DNA of 29,170 nt from CAZMXI01 sp964570205 (GTDB lineage: Bacteria > Planctomycetota > Phycisphaerae > Tepidisphaerales > Tepidisphaeraceae), in assembly GCA_964570205.1 (NCBI GenBank), contig CAZMXI010000045.1:1-29170 (forward strand). Reading direction: 5' to 3'. Positions 1 through 7,136 of this stretch are shown here, piece after piece. How positions within the stretch are numbered: position 1 is the stretch's first letter; every line of letters begins with the position of its first letter. Position numbers and translations under genes: made by a program. The notes under the pieces were generated by a model, which saw nothing but the letters and a program-made list of their open reading frames with translations, did not search any database and was not told where the DNA came from.

Positions 1-16
1 GTTGTCAAGCTATGGC

Positions 17-379
17 TTAGTAGCGATCGCGCCGGCCACCGCCGCCGCCACCGTACCCGCCGCCGCCACCACCACCGCCGCCGCCGCGGCCGCCGAAGCC
101 GCCACGACCACCACCGCCGCCGCTGCGTTCTTCACGCGGACGGGCCTCGTTCACGGTCAGCGCCCGGCCACCCTGGTCCTGGCCGTTCAGGGCCGCGATC
201 GCCGCCTGGGCCTCATCATTGTTGCCCATCTCGACGAAACCGAAACCCTTGGATCGACCGGTGTCGCGATCGGCGATCACCTCCGCGCTCTGCACCTGCC
301 CGTGGGCGGAAAAGAGCTTCTCCAAATCCGAACTGCTGATCGTGTAGGGCAGATTGCCCACATACAAACGCGTGCCCAT
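17..379 (-). CDS. RRM-type glycine-rich RNA-binding protein
   Basis: A single RNA recognition motif fills roughly residues 1-80. RNP2 is visible as RLYVGNLP near the N-terminus and RNP1 as KGFGFVEM around residue 50. A glycine-rich, arginine-containing tail follows and ends in RRDRY. This is the layout of small bacterial Rbp proteins, which bind single-stranded RNA and in several bacteria are cold-induced; that role is family knowledge, not shown here. An upstream in-frame extension to 499 exists, but the ATG at 379 starts exactly at the domain and has AGGAGA six bases before it. The protein is 120 residues, normal for the family. It has a long structured leader (separate entry). Confident in the family, not in the physiological role. 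Confidence 0.93.
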   Translation of the reverse strand: MGTRLYVGNLPYTISSSDLEKLFSAHGQVQSAEVIADRDTGRSKGFGFVEMGNNDEAQAAIAALNGQDQGGRALTVNEARPREERSGGGGGRGGFGGRGGGGGGGGGGYGGGGGGRRDRY

Positions 380-549
380 GAACTGTCTCCTAGCAAGGGC
401 ATACGCCGACCCGCACTTTACTTTCCGGGTCGCATGTGAAAGCGGCCGACATCCGGCCAACAAGGTAGGAACCGAGTGAGATGGGTCGAACTGACGCAAA
501 CAGCTCTGCTGTCACTAACCGTACTCCTCCGACGTACCAACCCGGAGAC
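380..549 (-). promoter_or_regulatory. Long structured 5' leader of the RRM gene
   Basis: If the weak promoter at 550-579 is right, the RRM mRNA has a leader of about 165 bases. On the minus strand it can fold a perfect 7-bp stem (arms 407-413 and 426-432) and a 5-bp GGCCG/CGGCC stem (444-448 and 454-458), both upstream of the AGGAGA ribosome site. Long structured leaders are typical of cold-regulated RNA-binding protein genes. The regulatory role is inferred. Confidence 0.35.
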
Positions 550-579
550 ATCTTAACCAATGCACTTACGGATATGCAA
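550..579 (-). promoter_or_regulatory. Possible sigma70 promoter for the RRM gene
   Basis: Read on the minus strand, TTGCAT (574-579) and TAAGAT (550-555) are separated by 18 bases. The match to consensus is weak (3/6 and 4/6). The position between the 601-633 hairpin and the RRM gene is sensible. Confidence 0.28.
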
Positions 580-600
580 CACTGGCAGGGTATAAATAGA

Positions 601-633
601 ACCAGACTGATACCATAGCAGTATCAGTCTGGT
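601..633 (-). terminator. Perfect 13-bp hairpin, probable terminator
   Basis: ACCAGACTGATAC (601-613) and its exact reverse complement (621-633) flank a 7-base loop. On the minus strand the stem is followed by TCTATTTATA, a moderately T-rich tail, so it probably ends transcripts from the small gene at 820-1041. The stem is less GC-rich than its surroundings, and a dimeric operator is an alternative reading. Confidence 0.45.
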
Positions 634-819
634 CAAAACAGCAAAGTTGAGGCGAGGCGCCACCGAGTGGTCGGGGGAAGCTCGCGGCGATTCCTTCGCC
701 TCATGAAGACATCAAAGCAACCCCCGTACCAAGAACTTCAATGCCCATCCAACGCATCCAGCAGTATTCAAGCTCACCCTTGTGTGCAAAAAATGCATGG
801 TTCCAATACACGAAGTGCA
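634..819. other. Gene-free stretch with a short inverted repeat
   Basis: No convincing coding sequence is seen. The only structure noted is an 8-base inverted repeat, TGAGGCGA (648-655) and TCGCCTCA (696-703), enclosing a segment with a tRNA-D-arm-like CCGAGTGGTC. It cannot be folded into a complete tRNA. Confidence 0.3.
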
Positions 820-1041
820 TTACTGAATCTCGGGAATGGGACGTTGGTCCACGATGTCGCTCCCGCTGAGCTGGTCCAGAACGGCTGACTCGGCAAGGAA
901 GGTTCCATCCACGCATGGGTACAGCCCATGTTCCACGAGCCAACGCCGAAGCTCTTCTTCCGTGATCTCGCGGCCCTCAATGGCCGACCGATGCATCCGC
1001 AGTTGATCGAAATTGAGGTTGACTTGAAACGTCTCAGACAT
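820..1041 (-). CDS. Small protein of unknown function (73 aa)
   Basis: A 73-residue acidic soluble protein without signal peptide or membrane segment. The middle is charged and probably helical (EGREITEEELRRWLVEHGLYP), resembling a small helical adaptor. I recognise no family. The start is supported only by a GGGG stretch seven bases before ATG. A possible terminator/attenuator hairpin sits 18 bases upstream (1059-1079), so it probably has its own promoter or is attenuated. An overlapping reading frame (774-1094) has less protein-like composition. Moderately sure it is a real gene because of its balanced composition. Confidence 0.55.
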   Translation of the reverse strand: MSETFQVNLNFDQLRMHRSAIEGREITEEELRRWLVEHGLYPCVDGTFLAESAVLDQLSGSDIVDQRPIPEIQ

Positions 1042-1058
1042 GATGCACCCCGTGCCGC

Positions 1059-1079
1059 AAAAAGCCGCAGCCCCTGCGG
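1059..1079 (-). terminator. Rho-independent terminator or attenuator
   Basis: On the minus strand CCGCAG-GGG-CTGCGG (1065-1079) is followed by C and five T (1059-1063). It lies 69 bases past the stop of the 1149-1895 gene and only 18 bases before the ATG of the 820-1041 gene, so it could end the first transcript or attenuate the second. Confidence 0.5.
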
Positions 1080-1148
1080 GAATTGTGCGCGCACCGATGT
1101 TACAAGGTCAATGGAGAACTGACGATTTTGGCAGAAAGAGCCGGCCGT

Positions 1149-1895
1149 TCATCCGCCCCGCTGCCGCAGGACAGCGTCGCGGTATTCCCTGAACAGCGGA
1201 TCCATCGGCCGATTGACGATGTTCAGTCCCGCATCGGCCTTAATTGTGATCGTGTAAACGTAGTCGGGGTAGAATGGCATCCAGATGCCGTCGCCCTGGG
1301 CGTAGCTTACGCCCTTTTCCTGGCGGTACTTAGGGTCTTCGGCGAGCTTCCAGAAATCGCGCCAGAGCTCAGCCTCGAACTCCTGAACCGCCGGCGGGAC
1401 GGTTGGGTCCGGCCGGTAGATCTCGGGGCTCTTGCCCGGCTCATCGATGCGGAAACCCTCCGACGGCGCGAGGTAGTCGCCGTAGAGCCGATAAAACAGG
1501 GCGATGCTGTGCCCCCGGAAGGGATCATCCTTCTCGATGTAGCCCCGGTCGAAGGTGATCCTCATCGCATCGATGTGGGCGATGTGGCCCTTCAATGTGA
1601 AGAACTTGGGCGGCATTCGCTGTCCATCGCGGGTCAGTTCCACGAAAAGCAGCGTTGTGGACTCGATCTGGCCATCGTTCCGTTCCTGATCCAGAACGAT
1701 GATCTCAGCCATTCGGCGCTCGCTGCCGAGGCGTGATATGAAGCTCTGAAGGTGCTTTTTCTGCTCTTCGAGTTGGCGGACCTGTTCCTCCAGCTTCGCC
1801 TGGATGGAATGGGACCGCTCGTAGCGGTAGAGCGCATAGGCGCCGCCGGTGATCAGCACGGCCAGGAAGATGATCTTGAGAACCTGGCGCAACAT
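1149..1895 (-). CDS. Single-pass membrane protein with coiled coil, unknown function
   Basis: 248 residues. Residues about 5-23 (LKIIFLAVLITGGAYALYR) form one membrane segment or uncleaved signal anchor. A charged heptad-like stretch rich in Glu, Lys and Gln at about 30-58 is a probable coiled coil. The rest is a soluble domain that would face the periplasm, with aromatic-rich motifs such as DGIWMPFYPDYVYT near the C-terminus. No family is recognised. The start has AAGGAA about eight bases upstream. It lies 34 bases after the larger exported gene at 1930-3453 on the same strand, so the two are probably co-transcribed. The layout suggests a small envelope assembly factor, but no activity can be named. 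Confidence 0.75.
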   Translation of the reverse strand: MLRQVLKIIFLAVLITGGAYALYRYERSHSIQAKLEEQVRQLEEQKKHLQSFISRLGSERRMAEIIVLDQERNDGQIESTTLLFVELTRDGQRMPPKFFTLKGHIAHIDAMRITFDRGYIEKDDPFRGHSIALFYRLYGDYLAPSEGFRIDEPGKSPEIYRPDPTVPPAVQEFEAELWRDFWKLAEDPKYRQEKGVSYAQGDGIWMPFYPDYVYTITIKADAGLNIVNRPMDPLFREYRDAVLRQRGG

Positions 1896-1929
1896 GGCCT
1901 GCTTTCCTTATCGGCCGTCGGGCATCGAG

Positions 1930-3453
1930 TCATTGACTGGGATTGGGAGACGACCGCCGGCTCTTCTGAATCTGCTCGAGGAGCCGAGGGCGGTCGATGG
2001 CGGCCTTGGGCCAGATCCGGGCCAGCGTGGCGCGATCCGCGGCAATCATCGCGACGCCGGTGCCGGCATTGACGTTGCCCAGGTACTCGCCATCAATCGA
2101 GATGTAGTGCAGGACCGGTTCGCCCTCGTAACCGATGCGGTCTCGGACAACCGTAACCGTCATGCGCTTGCCGTTGAAGGTGACTTCCTGCACGGGCTCA
2201 ACATCGATGTATCGCAGGATAACCTCGCGTTCGGCCGGCACCCACGAGGCAAAGAGGTATCTGGCCTTCTCCTTGGGGTTGACGAGCCTGGGGATCATGG
2301 TGCCGACGGCCTGGGGCAGGTAATACCAGGGCAGTTCGCGGGTGATGGCTTTGCTGCCGGACCAGGCCACCTGGGTTACATCAAGGCGATGAATCTCGGC
2401 TTCGCGGAGGGGCTGGTTGCCGGCGGAACCGAGGGTGCTGCGCCGGCTGCTCTGGCCGACCTCGGTGATCTCGGTTTCGTGTCCGCTCTTCTGTATTCGG
2501 CTGATAGTCATCCACGCTTCGACGCCGAAGAGGCGAGGAATGGCGGTGAATGCCTCGGTGGCGATGTCAACCCGCATGGCCTCTTCGGGCAAACCCTGTG
2601 AGACGCTGGCCGCAATGATGCCGTGGCTGTTGAGATAGTCGCCCATCATCTCATTGACATACATCCAGCCCACGTCCTTGCCATCGCGGGTCACGCGATA
2701 GAACTGCTCGGGCACCAGCTTCTGTTCAACCCTGCGGGGCACGTTCAAAAGGAAAAGGCGGGTGTCGGCGAGGCGGAGGCGGTTCTCCTCCAGCAGATCG
2801 CGCCAGTCAAGCAGTTTCACGGTGTCGAGCATGGAGTTGAATATCTCGACAGCCATCTGCTCGGTGGGCTCGACGACTTCCGGTTTATCGCCTGCGGCAC
2901 GGCTGGAGGGCGTGGTGAGGTCGAACATGAAATAGAGCTGATCGCTGGCTTCCACGATCGCCTGCTGCCGGAGCCAGAACTGGGTGCCCTGGACATAGCG
3001 GGAGATCACGACGCCCGTGTCCTGGGCGCCGAGGTTGATTTTATCCTTGCGGAGAATCTCCGCGGCGGCATTCTGGAGTTTGATCTGGTGGACCGTCTGT
3101 TCCAGCAAGCCGGGGCGGGTTTCCGCCTCGTTGACCTGCGGGGTGGCCGGATCATCGCGGCCAATCAGGCGCGTGGGCGAGTCGAAATAGAGCCGAGAGA
3201 CCTTCAGGACCCAATTCTCTTCGACATTGGCGTATTGGACGATTTCAGTGCCGACGCCCATGCGCCGCGTCATGGTTCCGCCGGCGGGTGGACGAAAAGC
3301 AACCCCGGCGGCCTTGGAGGAGAAGAGCGGGCCGAGGCGGTTGGCCGGGTTGTCGGGATCGACGCTCGACGCGGCGGGCGCTTTGGCGGGCAGGGCCGAG
3401 GAAATGGTCAGCAAACCCATACAGCAAAGGAAGATGCATCTCAATGAGCACAT
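1930..3453 (-). CDS. Large exported protein of unknown function
   Basis: 507 residues from the ATG at 3453. The N-terminus MCSLRCIFLCCMGLLTISSALPAKA is a secretion signal; several cysteines in its hydrophobic core make a lipoprotein possible, but no canonical lipobox is clear. The mature part is a mixed alpha/beta protein with repeated RDGKDVGW- and DRIGYEGEP-like beta turns. I do not recognise the family. A TTG start four codons upstream (3465) is possible but overlaps a perfect TATAAT at 3465-3470, which favours the ATG and a nearly leaderless mRNA. It is first of a two-gene unit with 1149-1895. Confidence 0.8.
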   Translation of the reverse strand: MCSLRCIFLCCMGLLTISSALPAKAPAASSVDPDNPANRLGPLFSSKAAGVAFRPPAGGTMTRRMGVGTEIVQYANVEENWVLKVSRLYFDSPTRLIGRDDPATPQVNEAETRPGLLEQTVHQIKLQNAAAEILRKDKINLGAQDTGVVISRYVQGTQFWLRQQAIVEASDQLYFMFDLTTPSSRAAGDKPEVVEPTEQMAVEIFNSMLDTVKLLDWRDLLEENRLRLADTRLFLLNVPRRVEQKLVPEQFYRVTRDGKDVGWMYVNEMMGDYLNSHGIIAASVSQGLPEEAMRVDIATEAFTAIPRLFGVEAWMTISRIQKSGHETEITEVGQSSRRSTLGSAGNQPLREAEIHRLDVTQVAWSGSKAITRELPWYYLPQAVGTMIPRLVNPKEKARYLFASWVPAEREVILRYIDVEPVQEVTFNGKRMTVTVVRDRIGYEGEPVLHYISIDGEYLGNVNAGTGVAMIAADRATLARIWPKAAIDRPRLLEQIQKSRRSSPNPSQ

Positions 3454-3464
3454 AAGAGATACCA

Positions 3465-3470
3465 ATTATA
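3465..3470 (-). promoter_or_regulatory. TATAAT -10 box next to the start of the 1930-3453 gene
   Basis: A perfect minus-strand TATAAT ends 11 bases before the ATG at 3453. Transcription would begin only a few bases before the ATG, giving a leaderless or nearly leaderless message, consistent with no Shine-Dalgarno sequence being visible. The -35 region is poor. Confidence 0.38.
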
Positions 3471-3554
3471 GTCCCCGTTCTCGAACGTCTCGTCCGCCCC
3501 GGAACCTCGGCATTGTCGCTGATCGGGCGAGCGTATGCAAACCACGCGGCGTTG

Positions 3555-3583
3555 TTGCTCTGTCGCAGGGCTGCGGTTATGAT
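3555..3583 (+). promoter_or_regulatory. Promoter for the small basic protein gene
   Basis: TTGCTC (3555-3560), a 17-base spacer and TATGAT (3578-3583) precede the ATG at 3649. The -10 matches 5/6 and the spacing is optimal. The leader would be roughly 60 bases. Confidence 0.5.
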
Positions 3584-3648
3584 GCTGGGCTCTATCGAAT
3601 TCGGTGGGGCCGGTTGAGGCCTGCGCCTGCTTGCTTGAGGTGAAACTT

Positions 3649-3990
3649 ATGTCCATGGATCGAAGTTTTAAGGGCGCCAATGCCCTGGTTCGCCACCGCA
3701 ACGTCCTGACCCGGGCCGAACGGCTCGACAAGCTCAAGGACGAGGAGAAGTGGAACGAAGACAAGAGCGTATTCGGGCTGCCGAAAGTTGGCCACCGCAA
3801 GGCGGCGGTGGTGAAGGGCCCGGCCAAGGAAGCTGCCGCGGAAGGCGCCGAGGGCGCTGCCGCAGGCACGGCCGCTCCGGCCGCCGCGGGTGCTGCCGCC
3901 CCAGCCGCCAAGGGCGCTGCCCCTGCCGGCAAGGCCGCCGCAGCCCCTGCCGCCGCGGCCAAGGCTCCGGCCGCCAAGGGTAAGAAGTAA
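3649..3990 (+). CDS. PVC-type small basic protein with Ala/Pro/Lys tail
   Basis: The first ~55 residues (MSMDRSFKGANALVRHRN, then a helical stretch ending DKSVFGLPKVGHRK) match the small basic protein family known from Verrucomicrobia, Chlamydiae and Planctomycetes, which is thought to be ribosome-associated; this is family recognition by eye. Residues ~56-113 form a low-complexity tail of Ala, Pro, Gly and Lys resembling histone H1 tails, probably disordered and nucleic-acid binding. Family members often consist of little more than the core, so the tail is an addition. The start is the first of two nearby ATGs (3649, 3655), with GAGG at 3637-3640. It has its own promoter and a downstream inverted repeat, so it is probably monocistronic. 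Confidence 0.85.
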   Translation: MSMDRSFKGANALVRHRNVLTRAERLDKLKDEEKWNEDKSVFGLPKVGHRKAAVVKGPAKEAAAEGAEGAAAGTAAPAAAGAAAPAAKGAAPAGKAAAAPAAAAKAPAAKGKK

Positions 3991-4005
3991 GCGAATCGTA
4001 CCAAC

Positions 4006-4054
4006 GCACGGAGGCACGAAGGCAATCTGGGTCCGTCCCCGGTCGCCTCCGTGC
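4006..4054 (+). terminator. Inverted repeat after the small basic protein gene
   Basis: GCACGGAGGC (4006-4015) and its exact complement GCCTCCGTGC (4045-4054) can pair. A second overlapping pairing GAAGGCA/TGCCTTC is possible. There is no T-run, so termination is plausible but unproven. Confidence 0.4.
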
Positions 4055-4100
4055 CTTCGGCGTTTGGGTAACTCATTCGGGCTCAGCTCATATTCCACCC

Positions 4101-5225
4101 ATGCGTTCCATCCACGACTTCATCTCGCAACGCGCCCTTGGCGTGGACGCTTCCGGCATCCGCAAAGTTTTCGACCTGGCAGCAAGGCTGAAGGACCCGA
4201 TCAACTTTTCGATCGGCCAGCCGGACTTTGATGTGCCCGAGGTGATCAAGCAGGCCGCGATCGACGCGATTCACGCGGGCCAGAACCGGTACACGCAGAC
4301 ACAGGGCATCGGGCCCCTGCGGGAACGGCTGCGCAAGGACTTGTCGGCGGAGTTCGGGCGGGACGTAGGCGAGGTGCTGATCACGAGCGCTGTTTCCGGC
4401 GGGCTGCTGCTGGCGATCCTGGCGACGATCAACCCGGGGGACGAAGCGATCGTGCTGGATCCGTACTTCGTGATGTACAAGCACCTGTTGACGATGGTGG
4501 GCGGGAAGGCCGTGGCGGTGGACAGCTATCCGGATTTCCGGTTCCACGCCGAGCGTGTCGAGCGGGCGATTACACCGCGGACCAAGCTGCTGATCATCAA
4601 CAATCCGAACAATCCGACGGGTTCGGTGATGAGCGAGGCGGACGTCAAGGCGGCGGTGGAGGTCGCGCGCAAGCATGACCTGCTGATCCTGTCGGACGAG
4701 ATTTACGAGCCGTTTCTCTATGACAGCCAGGGGCCGCTGCTTTCGCCGGGCAAGCTGTACGAGAACACGATCGCGCTTCGGGGGTTCTCCAAGAGCCACG
4801 CGATGACAGGCTGGCGCGTGGGTTACGCGGCCGGGCCGGCCGAGATCATCGGCGAAATGACCAAGCTTCAGCAGTACACGTTCGTGTGCTCTCCGTCGCC
4901 ATTCCAATTCGCGGCGGCCAACGCGGCGGTGAACGTGCCGGTGACCGGCTACCGTGACGCTTATCGCAGGAAGCGAGACCTGGTGCATGCCGAGCTGTCG
5001 AAGAAGTTCGAGGTGGTGAAGCCGGGGGGCGCGTTCTACATCTTTCCCAAGGCGCCGGCGGGCATGACGGGGACCGAATTCTGCGCCAAGGCGATCGAGA
5101 GCAACGTGTTGATCATTCCCGGCAATGTCTTCTCAAGCTGCGACACGCACTTCCGCATCAGCTACGCCACGAGCGACGAGAAGATCGTGGAAGGCTGCCG
5201 GATTCTGTGCTCACTGGCACAGTAG
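4101..5225 (+). CDS. PLP-dependent class I/II aminotransferase
   Basis: 374 residues, typical for fold type I aspartate/aromatic aminotransferases of the PatA/AspC group. Visible landmarks: the substrate loop FSIGQPDFD (37-45), the Tyr-containing NRYTQTQG segment (62-69), NNPNNPTG (167-174) with the cofactor-contacting Asn171, SDEIYEP (198-204) with Asp199 and Tyr202, the Schiff-base lysine Lys231 in GFSKSHAMTGWRVGY, and Arg352 in FRISYA for the substrate carboxylate. All catalytic residues are present, so it should be active in the cytosol in amino-acid metabolism; the substrate cannot be told from sequence. No Shine-Dalgarno sequence is visible before the ATG at 4101. Neighbours give no pathway clue. 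Confidence 0.93.
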   Translation: MRSIHDFISQRALGVDASGIRKVFDLAARLKDPINFSIGQPDFDVPEVIKQAAIDAIHAGQNRYTQTQGIGPLRERLRKDLSAEFGRDVGEVLITSAVSGGLLLAILATINPGDEAIVLDPYFVMYKHLLTMVGGKAVAVDSYPDFRFHAERVERAITPRTKLLIINNPNNPTGSVMSEADVKAAVEVARKHDLLILSDEIYEPFLYDSQGPLLSPGKLYENTIALRGFSKSHAMTGWRVGYAAGPAEIIGEMTKLQQYTFVCSPSPFQFAAANAAVNVPVTGYRDAYRRKRDLVHAELSKKFEVVKPGGAFYIFPKAPAGMTGTEFCAKAIESNVLIIPGNVFSSCDTHFRISYATSDEKIVEGCRILCSLAQ

Positions 5226-5317
5226 GGCCGCGACAGCTCCTCCAGGGTGATTCGTTGGCACTGCGGCTTCCCCGGTCAACCGAGGAGGACTGTGCTCGTG
5301 CATTCGCCGGCAACCGG

Positions 5318-5323
5318 TATAAT
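5318..5323 (+). promoter_or_regulatory. TATAAT -10 box before the spermidine-synthase-like pair
   Basis: A perfect TATAAT in GC-rich surroundings lies 28 bases before the ATG at 5351. No convincing -35 is seen at 16-18 bases. It probably serves both tandem genes. Confidence 0.42.
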
Positions 5324-5350
5324 CACCCCGGGGGCCAACGAGGAGGCACG

Positions 5351-6238
5351 ATGCGACGAACGGGGCAACTGGCGATCCTTGCGTTCATCGGGCTGGCGAT
5401 GTTGTGGGCGGCCATCGCCTGCGATGCGCGAGAGCCCAAGACGCTGTTTGAGAAGAAGAGCCAGTACAGCCTGGTGAGCGTCAGCGATGACGAATGGGGC
5501 ATCCGGCGGCTGATCTTCGACGATGGGGCCACCCAAAGCGCCATCGACACTTCCGATCCCAAGCGGCTGGTGCTTTCGTATTCCCGGGCGGTGTTCTGCC
5601 CGCTGGCGGTCGTGCCCAAGCCACAGCGCATCCTGATCGTGGGACTGGGCGGCGGCACGATGCCGATGTTCCTCCGCCGCAACTACCCCGACGCTCAGAT
5701 CGACATCGCCGAGCTTGATCCGGTGGTGGTCGAGGCTGCGACCGGCTTTTTCGGCTTCAAGGAAGATGCGCGGATGAAGGTGCATGTGGGCGATGGGCGA
5801 AGATTCATCGAGACGGCCGAGCGGCGGTACGACATCATCTTTCTGGACGCCTACGGCCCGGACAGCATTCCCTATTCACTGGCGACGAGGCAATTTGTGG
5901 CGGCGGTTCACAGCAGGCTGGCCGACGGGGGCATCGCCGTCAGCAACGTATGGAGCCATTTCAGCAACAAGCACTACTTCTCGATGATCAAGACATACCA
6001 GGCGGTCTTCGACGAAGTGCACGTGGTGCAGGCGCCGGCGTCGGAGAACCGGATCATCATCGCGATGTCCAGGAAACAGGGATTGACGAAGGAATCACTG
6101 GCAAAGGCCGCCGGCGAGGTACAATCGAAACTGACGCCGACACTGGACCTGTCGGACATGATCCGCCGCGGGTACGAAGACACGAACAGGCTTCCGGATT
6201 TCGCGCGCGTGCTGCTGGATTCGGATGAACAGCAATAG
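5351..6238 (+). CDS. Exported spermidine-synthase-like SAM-binding protein, copy 1
   Basis: 295 residues. A signal peptide (about 1-25, ending AAIACDA; the cysteine makes a lipoprotein possible) precedes a Rossmann methyltransferase-like domain: glycine loop VGLGGGT (97-103), acidic ribose contact AELDP (120-124), GDGRRFIE (148-154) and FLDAYGPDS (164-172). This is the polyamine-synthase fold as in MFS-fused spermidine synthase-like proteins. The DS(S)D catalytic loop of true spermidine synthases is replaced by DAYG, and an exported location is odd for a SAM-using enzyme, so spermidine synthesis is doubtful. The ATG at 5351 follows AGGAGG (5341-5346); an upstream extension lacks the signal. 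It is followed eight bases later by an equal-length paralogue. Confidence 0.85.
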   Translation: MRRTGQLAILAFIGLAMLWAAIACDAREPKTLFEKKSQYSLVSVSDDEWGIRRLIFDDGATQSAIDTSDPKRLVLSYSRAVFCPLAVVPKPQRILIVGLGGGTMPMFLRRNYPDAQIDIAELDPVVVEAATGFFGFKEDARMKVHVGDGRRFIETAERRYDIIFLDAYGPDSIPYSLATRQFVAAVHSRLADGGIAVSNVWSHFSNKHYFSMIKTYQAVFDEVHVVQAPASENRIIIAMSRKQGLTKESLAKAAGEVQSKLTPTLDLSDMIRRGYEDTNRLPDFARVLLDSDEQQ

Positions 6239-6246
6239 GAGGCAAG

Positions 6247-7134
6247 ATGCGCCATCGTCTTCGGGCTGTCGTGACCGTGGTTGGGTTGCTGGTGGCGTGC
6301 GGTGCGATTCTGGCGGCCGGGCGCGAGCCGAGGGTTCTGTTTGAGAAGAAGTCCGAATACGCCCTGATCAGCGTGATCGACGATGGGCAGGGCATGCGGC
6401 GGCTGATCTTCGACGAGGGGATGACGACGCAGAGCGTGATGGACATCGCCGATCCGGAGCGGCTGGTCATGCCCTATGCGCGGGCGATGATGTGCCCGCT
6501 GGCGGTCGCGCCCAAGCCACAGCGCATGCTCATGGTGGGTCTGGGCGGGGCGACGATGCCGACGTTCCTTCGCCGCAACTTCCCCAAGGCGCAAATCGAT
6601 ATCGCCGAGCTGGATCCCGTTGTGCTGGAGGCCGCCCGGGCGCACTTCGGGTTCAAGGAGGACGAGCGGATGAAGGTGCATATCGGCGACGGGCGCAAGT
6701 TCATCGAAACAGCGCCGAGCCGGTACGACATCATCTTTCTCGATGCCTATGGGCCTCACAGCATCCCCCATTCTCTGGCGACGAAGGAGTTCCTGGAGGC
6801 GGTGCGGGCAAAACTGGCCGACGGGGGCGTCGTCGTAAGCAACATCTGGAGCTTCGACAGCAACAAGCTCTACTACTCGATGCTCAAGACCTATCAGGCG
6901 GTCTTCCCGGAAGTACACGTCATCGCGGCGCCGTATTCGGACAACCGCATTGTGATCGGGATGCCGGCGAAGAAGAACCTGACGATGCAGACGATGGCGC
7001 GCCTGGCAAGGGACATCGGGCCAGCGCTGACGCCGAAGCTGGATCTGTCCGGGATGATCTGGGACGGCTACGAAGACGCCCAGCGTCTGCCGGCGATGGC
7101 GAAGGTGCTGGTGGACGCGGACAGGACGAAATAG
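6247..7134 (+). CDS. Exported spermidine-synthase-like SAM-binding protein, copy 2
   Basis: Also 295 residues and alignable with the preceding protein along its whole length, so a tandem duplication. The signal peptide contains LLVAC, a fair lipobox, so it may be a lipoprotein. The glycine loop is VGLGGAT instead of VGLGGGT; AELDP, GDGRKFIE and FLDAYGPHS are kept. The AGGAGG ribosome site (6237-6242) overlaps the stop codon of copy 1, indicating translational coupling. Residues around the pocket differ (SHFSNKHYF in copy 1, SFDSNKLYY in copy 2), suggesting divergence of ligand. The stop codon lies two bases from that of the convergent YkgJ-type gene. Confidence 0.85.
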   Translation: MRHRLRAVVTVVGLLVACGAILAAGREPRVLFEKKSEYALISVIDDGQGMRRLIFDEGMTTQSVMDIADPERLVMPYARAMMCPLAVAPKPQRMLMVGLGGATMPTFLRRNFPKAQIDIAELDPVVLEAARAHFGFKEDERMKVHIGDGRKFIETAPSRYDIIFLDAYGPHSIPHSLATKEFLEAVRAKLADGGVVVSNIWSFDSNKLYYSMLKTYQAVFPEVHVIAAPYSDNRIVIGMPAKKNLTMQTMARLARDIGPALTPKLDLSGMIWDGYEDAQRLPAMAKVLVDADRTK

Positions 7135-7136
7135 GG

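Noticed and set aside
2..439. Ala/Thr-rich plus-strand open frame at the left edge
   Set aside because: It is the reverse of the glycine-rich tail and RRM of the minus-strand RNA-binding protein gene.
648..703. tRNA-Ser-like fragment with 8-base closing stem
   Set aside because: It has a D-arm-like CCGAGTGGTC and terminal pairing but no anticodon arm or proper T-arm, and is only 56 bases; most likely chance.
4083..4988. 301-codon minus-strand open frame opposite the aminotransferase
   Set aside because: Shadow of a gene with every aminotransferase catalytic residue; composition rich in Arg, His and Val.
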